Positions 38,066 to 43,636 of a DNA stretch of 43,636 bases are shown here, piece by piece. The translations under genes were made by a program, and so were the position numbers. The notes beneath the pieces are model-generated. The model saw only the letters and a list, made by a program, of their open reading frames with translations. It did no database searches and was not told the DNA's origin. Every line of letters starts with the position of its first letter. The first letter of the stretch is position 1. The stretch lies in assembly GCA_030432735.1 (NCBI GenBank), contig JAUIMK010000005.1:1-43636 (forward strand), read 5' to 3'. Origin of the DNA: a bacterium (GTDB lineage: Bacteria > Myxococcota_A > UBA9160 > UBA4427).

Positions 38066-39070
38066 ATGGCCGATTCGATGCTTCGTCGAGCGTCGGCGCG
38101 CGGACTGATCGCGGGGCTCGCGACGACGTCGCTCCTCCTCGTCGCCTGCGGTGACGACGACGGCGGGAACAACGGACGCGTGCCGTCGATGCTCACGCAG
38201 GCGCCCGCTTCGGGCGAGGCGCGCTCCGGCGGAGGCGCACCGGAGATCGACGAGCTGTTCTGGTCGCCCCGCAATCCGATGCCCGGCCGCGTGATCGAGG
38301 CGGAGGCTCTCGTGTCGGATCCGGATGGCGACCGGACCGACGTGGCCTATCGATGGCTCGCCGACGACGGCCGCCGGCTCGGCGAAGGCCCCCGATTCGA
38401 TACCGACGGGCTCGAGCCCGGCGACACGATCGAGCTCGTGGCGGTCGCCAGCGACGGCGATCTCGAGAGCGAGCCCTACGCGGTGGAGATCTTGCTCGGC
38501 GAGCAGGCCGCGGCGATCGACCTGGTCGCGATCGATGCGCCCGAGGACGCCCGCCCCGGCGCACGACTCGAGGCGGTCGTCGAGACCACGGACGATTCAC
38601 AGCCCTTCGAGATCGTCTACGAGTGGCGCGTCGGAAATCAGGTCGTCGGCGAGGACGACGAGCTCGACACGACCGACATCGCTCCGGGCCTTCCGATCGT
38701 GCTCTCCGCGCGGCTCGCCTTCGAAGACCACACGACGCGACCCGTCCGATCGACGCCGCTGACCCTCTCCGGGGACGGTGCACCGCGGATCGCGAGCGCA
38801 CCGCCCAACACGCTGGAGGGCGGCGTCTTCCGCTATCAGCTGCGCGTCTCCGGGGCCTCCCCCGAAGCGGGCGTTCGCTACGTGGTGGCGGAGGGGCCCG
38901 AGGGCATGACCGTCGACGCGCAGAGCGGCCTCGTCGTGTGGCGGCCGGCGGCCGACCAGCGAGGTCGCTTCGACGTCGAAGTGCAGGCCCTCGACCGCTT
39001 CGGGAGCGGTGCCGCGCAGACCTTCTCGATCGACGTCGACGATCCGGCCCCGCCCGCCAGCGCGCGCTGA
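38066..39070 (+). CDS. Putative lipoprotein with Ig-like/He_PIG-like domains
   Basis: Lipobox LLLVAC|GDDDGG; repeated YRW/YEW beta modules; C-terminal RYVVAEGPEGMTVDAQSGLVVWRPAADQRGRFDVEVQALDRFGSGAAQTFSIDV. Confidence 0.75.
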   Translation: MADSMLRRASARGLIAGLATTSLLLVACGDDDGGNNGRVPSMLTQAPASGEARSGGGAPEIDELFWSPRNPMPGRVIEAEALVSDPDGDRTDVAYRWLADDGRRLGEGPRFDTDGLEPGDTIELVAVASDGDLESEPYAVEILLGEQAAAIDLVAIDAPEDARPGARLEAVVETTDDSQPFEIVYEWRVGNQVVGEDDELDTTDIAPGLPIVLSARLAFEDHTTRPVRSTPLTLSGDGAPRIASAPPNTLEGGVFRYQLRVSGASPEAGVRYVVAEGPEGMTVDAQSGLVVWRPAADQRGRFDVEVQALDRFGSGAAQTFSIDVDDPAPPASAR

Positions 39071-39192
39071 ACGTCCGCCTCTCCGCCCTCCCGCCCCCCG
39101 CCCGTCGGGCGCGCGATCGGGAGGCTCGGCCCGGTCGGCTCCGGGTCGCATGGCGCCGTCGCGTCGGGCACACGAGCGCCCCGTGATCGAGT

Positions 39193-39479
39193 CATTTCCA
39201 AACGGCGTTCTTCGACAGGACGCTTCCGGAAATGTTCCGTTCGCGTGCTTGGCGAGCGCCGTGAGATTGGGGTACCTACTCGGGACCCCCCACTGAGAGA
39301 CGATTCAGGTCGGCGAGTCAGCCTTCGTCGACCTCGGAGATCCCCGGATCGAGGACGAATCCAGCCCCGCCGCTTCGCGTCGACGACCCGCTCGCTGAAG
39401 CGCGTCAACGACCTGATCTGGCAGGGAAACTTCGTTCTCTTGGCCTGGCTGGCTAGACCGGTTCGAGGCGGAAACGCCT
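39193..39479. ncRNA. Candidate structured non-coding RNA / leader (multiple stem-loops)
   Basis: Stem-loops at 39193-39234, 39269-39289, 39307-39334 (10 bp incl. one G-U) and 39466-39479 (AGGCG-GAAA-CGCCT) in a ~580-nt region lacking a credible ORF. Strand unknown. Confidence 0.3.
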
Positions 39480-39650
39480 AGGATCGGGGGTGAAGAACCA
39501 CTCCTCCTCTTCGTACGACGCGTGCAACGGCCTCTAGGGGCCCGGTGTCGAGCGAGGGAAGGGACGAGGGTCGGGATCGCGCGACAGGTGGGGGAACACC
39601 CCCGGATTGCGTCCTGACCTTCGGTAGACAGTCGATCGATCGAGGGTTCC

Positions 39651-42600
39651 TTGCGCATCAAGAGTCTCCAGCTCCACGGTTTCAAGTCCTTCGTCGACCG
39701 CACCGTCTTCAGCTTCGATGACGGCATGACCTGCGTCGTCGGACCGAACGGCTGCGGAAAGTCGAACGTCGTCGACGCCATCAAGTGGGTGATGGGCGAG
39801 CAGTCCGCCCGAAAGCTCCGCGGCAAGGGCATGGACGACGTGATCTTCGCGGGATCCGAGAACCGTCCGCCGATCGGCATGGCGGAGGTCTGCCTGACCT
39901 TCGACAACAGCGACGGTCAGGCCCCCGCCGCCTACGCGGCCTACAGCGAGATCGAGGTCTCGCGGCGCCTCTACCGCTCGGGTGAGTCCGAGTATCTGAT
40001 GAACAAGGCGCCGGCCCGCCTGAAGGACGTCCACGACTTCTTCCGCGATACGGGCATCGGTCTGCGCGGCTACACCATCGTCGAGCAGGGCAAGGTCGCC
40101 GAGATCGTCTCGGCCAAGCCCGAAGATCGCCGCGGCCTGATCGAAGAGGCCGCGGGGATCGGGAAGTACAAGGCGCGTCGGAAAGAGGCCGAGAGCAAGA
40201 TGCGCTCGACCGAGCAGAACCTGACGCGCGTGAACGACGTGCTCGGAGAGATCAAGCGGCAGATCTCGTCGCTCGAGCGACAGGCGAAGAAGGCGGCGCG
40301 CTACAAGCGGCTGCAGGAGACCCAGCGCGTCCTCGAGCTCTCCCTGGCTGCCGACGAACGTGCGGCGCTGCTCGAGGAGGTCGAACGCGAGTCGAGCTCG
40401 CTCGGTACGCTCAAGGATCAGATGACCGCGCTCGAGGCGAACCTCGCGGAGCGCGAGCTCGCGGCCCAGGAACACCGGATCGCCCTCGCCGAAGCGGAGA
40501 AGGCCGTCACCGCCGGCGCGGAGAAGCTCTACGGGCTGCGCAGCGAGATCAAGAACCTCGAAGGCCGGATCGAGCTCGCCCGGCGAGAGCGCGACAACCT
40601 CGAGGAGTCGAGCGCGTCCCGGAAGAACGAGCTCGAGACGCTGACCGAACAGCTGGCCAACGCGGAGCAGGAGCACCGGACCGCCAAGGAAGAGCTCGAC
40701 CAGATCGAGCGCGGCCTCGCTCACGAGCAGTCGGCGATCGAGGAGGCGGAGCGCGAAGTCCAGGGCGCGCAGGAGGCGCTGCGCGCACGGGAGACCGAGC
40801 GCGACGCCAAGAACACGGCGCACGTCGAGCTCCTGACCGCCGTCGCGCGGATCGAGGACCGGATTGCCGGGCTCGGCGATCGGCGCGACTCGATCGACCA
40901 GCGGATGCGCGGCGTCGACGCCGACGTCGAGGCCCAGCAGACCCAGGCGATCGAAGCCGGCCGCGAGCAGACGAACCTGGAAGAGGGACTGCGCAATCTG
41001 CTGGCGGATCGCGACCGCCTGCAGGAGCAGCTGCGCGAGGCGATTCGGAGCCACGAAGAAGCGAAGGAAGGGCTGGTCGCCGCGACCGCCGCCGCGCAGG
41101 AAGCGGGCAAGGCCGCCCAGACGAGCCACGCGCGGTACGACTCCCTTCGTGAGGTCGTCGAGGGACGCCAGGACATCGGTGCCGGCGCCCGCCATCTGCT
41201 CACCGGCGGTGAGGAAGTCGCGAGCCGGTACGGCTTGAAGGGCCTCGTCCGAGAGCTCCTCGAGGCGGATCCGGAGGTCGAGCGGGCCGTCGAGGCGGTG
41301 CTCGCCGATCGGGCCGAAGCGATCGTGATCGACGAGAGCCGCGGGGCCCTCGAAGCCCTCGAAGCGCTGCGCCGGGACGAGGCCGGACGCGGCGTCTTCG
41401 TCGTCCAGCGCGCCCAGCCCGAAGCGGTGGGCGGGCTCGTTCCCCTCGGCGACCCGCTGCTCAAGCGCGTGCGCCCGCGGGCGGGGAGCGAGGGCGTCGC
41501 GCGCTCGCTGCTCGGCGACGTCTACCTGATCGATCGTCTCGAGCAGGCCTTCGAGCACTTCGGGGCGGGCAGTCTGCCGGCGACCTTCGTGACGCCCCGC
41601 GGTGACCTGGCGACACCGGATGGTGTCGTGCAGGGTGGCGGTGACTCCTCGGCGAGCGGCATGCTGACCCGCGCGCGCGAGGTCCGGGAGCTCGAGGTCG
41701 AGGTCGCCCGTCTCGAGCAGACCGCGACGGAGAGGCGTGCGGCGCAGGACGCCGCCGAGGCCCGTCTCGCGAAGGCCAGCGAAGAGCTCGAGAACCTCCG
41801 CAACCGCCACCATACGGCGGCCCTCGCGGTCGCGAACCACGAGAAGGACCTCGAACGCTCCACTGAGAAGGTGAAGCGGATCGGGGAGGCTCAGCAGACC
41901 CGGACCGCCGAGCGCTCCGATCTGCTGGCCGAGCAGGAAGCGGTGAGCGAGGAGCTCGGGAGCCTGACCCAGCAGCTCGAGGATCGTCGCCAGGAACGCG
42001 AGGCGAGCCAGCGTGCCGTCGATGCGATCGGTCTCCAGATCAGCAGCGCCGGACGCGAGCTCTCGCGTCGGGAGAGCCGGGTCGCGGAGCTGCGCGTCGC
42101 CTATCGCGCACGCGACGAGCAGCGACTGCGGCTGCGGGAGACCGCGACGCGGGCCGAACAGTCCGAGCGCGAGACGCGGACCTGGATCGAGCGACGGAAC
42201 ACGGAGATCGAGAACGCTCGACTCCGCCGAGAGACCCTTCGTGAGGAGATCGAGCAGGCCGAGGGCGAGCTCGCCGGACGTCTCGAAGCCGAAGAGGTCG
42301 CGCGCGTCGAGAGCGACACGCTGCGGGAGAAGTTCGACGAGATCCAGGCGAAGGTGACCGAGATCGACGACAGCGCCCGGGAGCTGCGGAGTGACCTCGG
42401 GGCGGCGCGCGAGAAGACGAGCCAGGCGGAGCTCAAGCTCTCCGAAGCGCGGATGCGCCTGGATCACCAGGCTTCCAGCGTGCGGGAGCGGTGGAGCGTC
42501 GAGATCGAGCACTGGAAGCTGCCGACCCTCGACGAGCTCGAGGCCGGCGCCGAGCTCGATACGAGCCCGACCGAGGGAGCCGCGGCGGAGGGCGCCGACG

Positions 42601-43421
42601 CAGCGGACGCCGCAGAGCAGACCGGAGGCTCGGCTTCGCCCGAAGATCCGCACGACGCACGAGGCATGGCGGCCGAAGCGGCGGCGGAATCGCTGGACGA
42701 CGACGACGAGGCCGCGGCGAGCCCTGCGGCCGCGCTCCGCGAGGCGAAGCGCAACGTGGAGCTCGCGATGCTTCCGACCGCCGATCGGAAGCGCGAGGCG
42801 GAGAAGGTGCGCAAGGCCCTCCAGTCCCTCGGCGACGTGAACCTCGGCGCGATCGAGGAGCACGAAGAGCTGGCGGAGCGCTTCCGCTTCCTGTCGGAGC
42901 AGAAGGAAGACCTCGAGGGCACGATCCACAACCTTCGCGAGGCGATCAATCGCATCAACCGCACGAGCCGCAAGCGCTTCCGCGAGACCTTCGAGCTCGT
43001 GAGCAAGCACTTCTCGGAGAACTTCCCGAGGCTCTTCGGCGGCGGCAAGGCGAGCCTCGAGCTGACCGAGACCGAGGACATCCTCGAGGCGGGCGTCGAC
43101 ATCATGGCGATGCCGCCGGGCAAGCGCCTCCAGAACGTGAACCTGCTCTCCGGCGGCGAGAAGACGATGACCGCGCTGGCGCTGCTCGTCGCGGTCTTCC
43201 AGGTTCGCCCGAGCCCCTTCTTCCTGCTCGACGAGGTCGACGCCGCCCTCGACGACGCGAACGTGGGGCGCTTCAATCAGCTGATCGTCGAGATGGCGCA
43301 GCAGAGCCAGTTCCTGGTGATCACGCATAACAAGCGGACCATCGAGGTCGCCGACGTGCTCTACGGCGTGACCATGGAGCAGCGCGGAGTCTCCAAGCTC
43401 GTGTCGGTCGTCTTGAGCTGA
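39651..43421 (+). CDS. smc: Chromosome segregation protein SMC
   Basis: LRIKSLQLHGFKSFVDRTVFSFDDGMTCVVGPNGCGKSNVVDAIKWVMGEQSARKLRG, coiled coils, hinge, NLLSGGEKTMTALALLVAVFQVRPSPFFLLDEVDAALDDANV. TTG start at 39651. Confidence 0.96.
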   Translation: MRIKSLQLHGFKSFVDRTVFSFDDGMTCVVGPNGCGKSNVVDAIKWVMGEQSARKLRGKGMDDVIFAGSENRPPIGMAEVCLTFDNSDGQAPAAYAAYSEIEVSRRLYRSGESEYLMNKAPARLKDVHDFFRDTGIGLRGYTIVEQGKVAEIVSAKPEDRRGLIEEAAGIGKYKARRKEAESKMRSTEQNLTRVNDVLGEIKRQISSLERQAKKAARYKRLQETQRVLELSLAADERAALLEEVERESSSLGTLKDQMTALEANLAERELAAQEHRIALAEAEKAVTAGAEKLYGLRSEIKNLEGRIELARRERDNLEESSASRKNELETLTEQLANAEQEHRTAKEELDQIERGLAHEQSAIEEAEREVQGAQEALRARETERDAKNTAHVELLTAVARIEDRIAGLGDRRDSIDQRMRGVDADVEAQQTQAIEAGREQTNLEEGLRNLLADRDRLQEQLREAIRSHEEAKEGLVAATAAAQEAGKAAQTSHARYDSLREVVEGRQDIGAGARHLLTGGEEVASRYGLKGLVRELLEADPEVERAVEAVLADRAEAIVIDESRGALEALEALRRDEAGRGVFVVQRAQPEAVGGLVPLGDPLLKRVRPRAGSEGVARSLLGDVYLIDRLEQAFEHFGAGSLPATFVTPRGDLATPDGVVQGGGDSSASGMLTRAREVRELEVEVARLEQTATERRAAQDAAEARLAKASEELENLRNRHHTAALAVANHEKDLERSTEKVKRIGEAQQTRTAERSDLLAEQEAVSEELGSLTQQLEDRRQEREASQRAVDAIGLQISSAGRELSRRESRVAELRVAYRARDEQRLRLRETATRAEQSERETRTWIERRNTEIENARLRRETLREEIEQAEGELAGRLEAEEVARVESDTLREKFDEIQAKVTEIDDSARELRSDLGAAREKTSQAELKLSEARMRLDHQASSVRERWSVEIEHWKLPTLDELEAGAELDTSPTEGAAAEGADAADAAEQTGGSASPEDPHDARGMAAEAAAESLDDDDEAAASPAAALREAKRNVELAMLPTADRKREAEKVRKALQSLGDVNLGAIEEHEELAERFRFLSEQKEDLEGTIHNLREAINRINRTSRKRFRETFELVSKHFSENFPRLFGGGKASLELTETEDILEAGVDIMAMPPGKRLQNVNLLSGGEKTMTALALLVAVFQVRPSPFFLLDEVDAALDDANVGRFNQLIVEMAQQSQFLVITHNKRTIEVADVLYGVTMEQRGVSKLVSVVLS

Positions 43422-43446
43422 CGCGGCGAACCCGGGAGGAAACGGG

Positions 43447-43636
43447 ATGCATCGGATACGGAACGCGTCGGTCGTCGCGGCCCTGGCGGCAGGGCTCATG
43501 ATGACGTCGGGATGTCTCTATACCAACGTCAGCCTGCCTCTGGACAGGGACCTCGAGGAAACCGAGCTCGGCACGCGGGTCGGGCGGAGCGAAGCGTTCT
43601 CGGTGCTCGGCCTCGTCGCGCTCGGCGACGCGGGCA
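43447..43636 (+). CDS. TRL-like family lipoprotein (truncated by window end)
   Basis: MHRIRNASVVAALAAGLMMTSGCLYTNVSLPLDRDLEETELGTRVGRSEAFSVLGLVALGDAG...; lipobox TSGC. Confidence 0.7.
   Translation, partial: MHRIRNASVVAALAAGLMMTSGCLYTNVSLPLDRDLEETELGTRVGRSEAFSVLGLVALGDAG

Noticed and set aside
39269-39430. TPP-riboswitch-like words (GGGGT, CTGAGA, ACCTGATCTGG, AGGGAA) in order upstream of smc
   Set aside because: Spacing is wrong (~110 nt between CTGAGA and ACCTGATCTGG), the ACCC pairing partner and UAAUACCAGCG segment are missing, and the downstream gene is not thiamine-related.
39455-39485. GGTTCGAGGC as a tRNA T-arm
   Set aside because: No acceptor, D or anticodon arm can be assembled around it; the GAAA-loop hairpin explains the region better.
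39534-43499. 1321-aa minus-strand ORF antisense to smc
   Set aside because: High-GC shadow ORF: low-complexity composition, no recognisable domain, fully antisense to a clear SMC protein.

Overview
High-GC, densely packed chromosomal window, most like an uncultured deltaproteobacterial-type (Myxococcota/Desulfobacterota-like) Gram-negative. The lineage is inferred from gene order only. It is mainly an envelope-biogenesis supercluster: lolC/E-lolD, bamA-skp, lpxA-lpxI-Gfo/Idh oxidoreductase-lpxB-waaA-lpxK, then kdkA and lptF/G on the minus strand, two GT9 heptosyltransferases, a GT2 and an hldE-type kinase. Next come yicC-remA(DUF370)-gmk-rel/spoT. A minus-strand purM / FAD oxidoreductase / MsbA-like set follows, then a TIGR04283-like glycosyltransferase with a heterodimeric ABC exporter, an aldehyde dehydrogenase, a minor type IV pilin operon (fimT/gspH-pilV-pilW-pilX plus an Ig-like lipoprotein), smc, and a truncated TRL-like lipoprotein. 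I saw no CRISPR array, transposase, prophage, rRNA or confident tRNA. The most interesting non-routine signals are: (1) a ~580-nt gap upstream of smc with several strong, non-overlapping stem-loops (candidate structured RNA); (2) an intergenic repeat family with a near-constant 11-nt loop and a covarying stem, placed directly after two unrelated stop codons; (3) BamA with an N-terminal CsgG/FlgO/TolB-N-like domain, an apparent sixth POTRA and a Cys-containing insertion after the L6 motif; (4) a LolC/E permease with a large extra N-terminal membrane domain; (5) an orphan GnnA-like oxidoreductase in the lipid A operon; (6) operator-like dyads between purM and the divergent glycosyltransferase/ABC operon. 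All of this is by-eye reading; no homology search or folding program was run.
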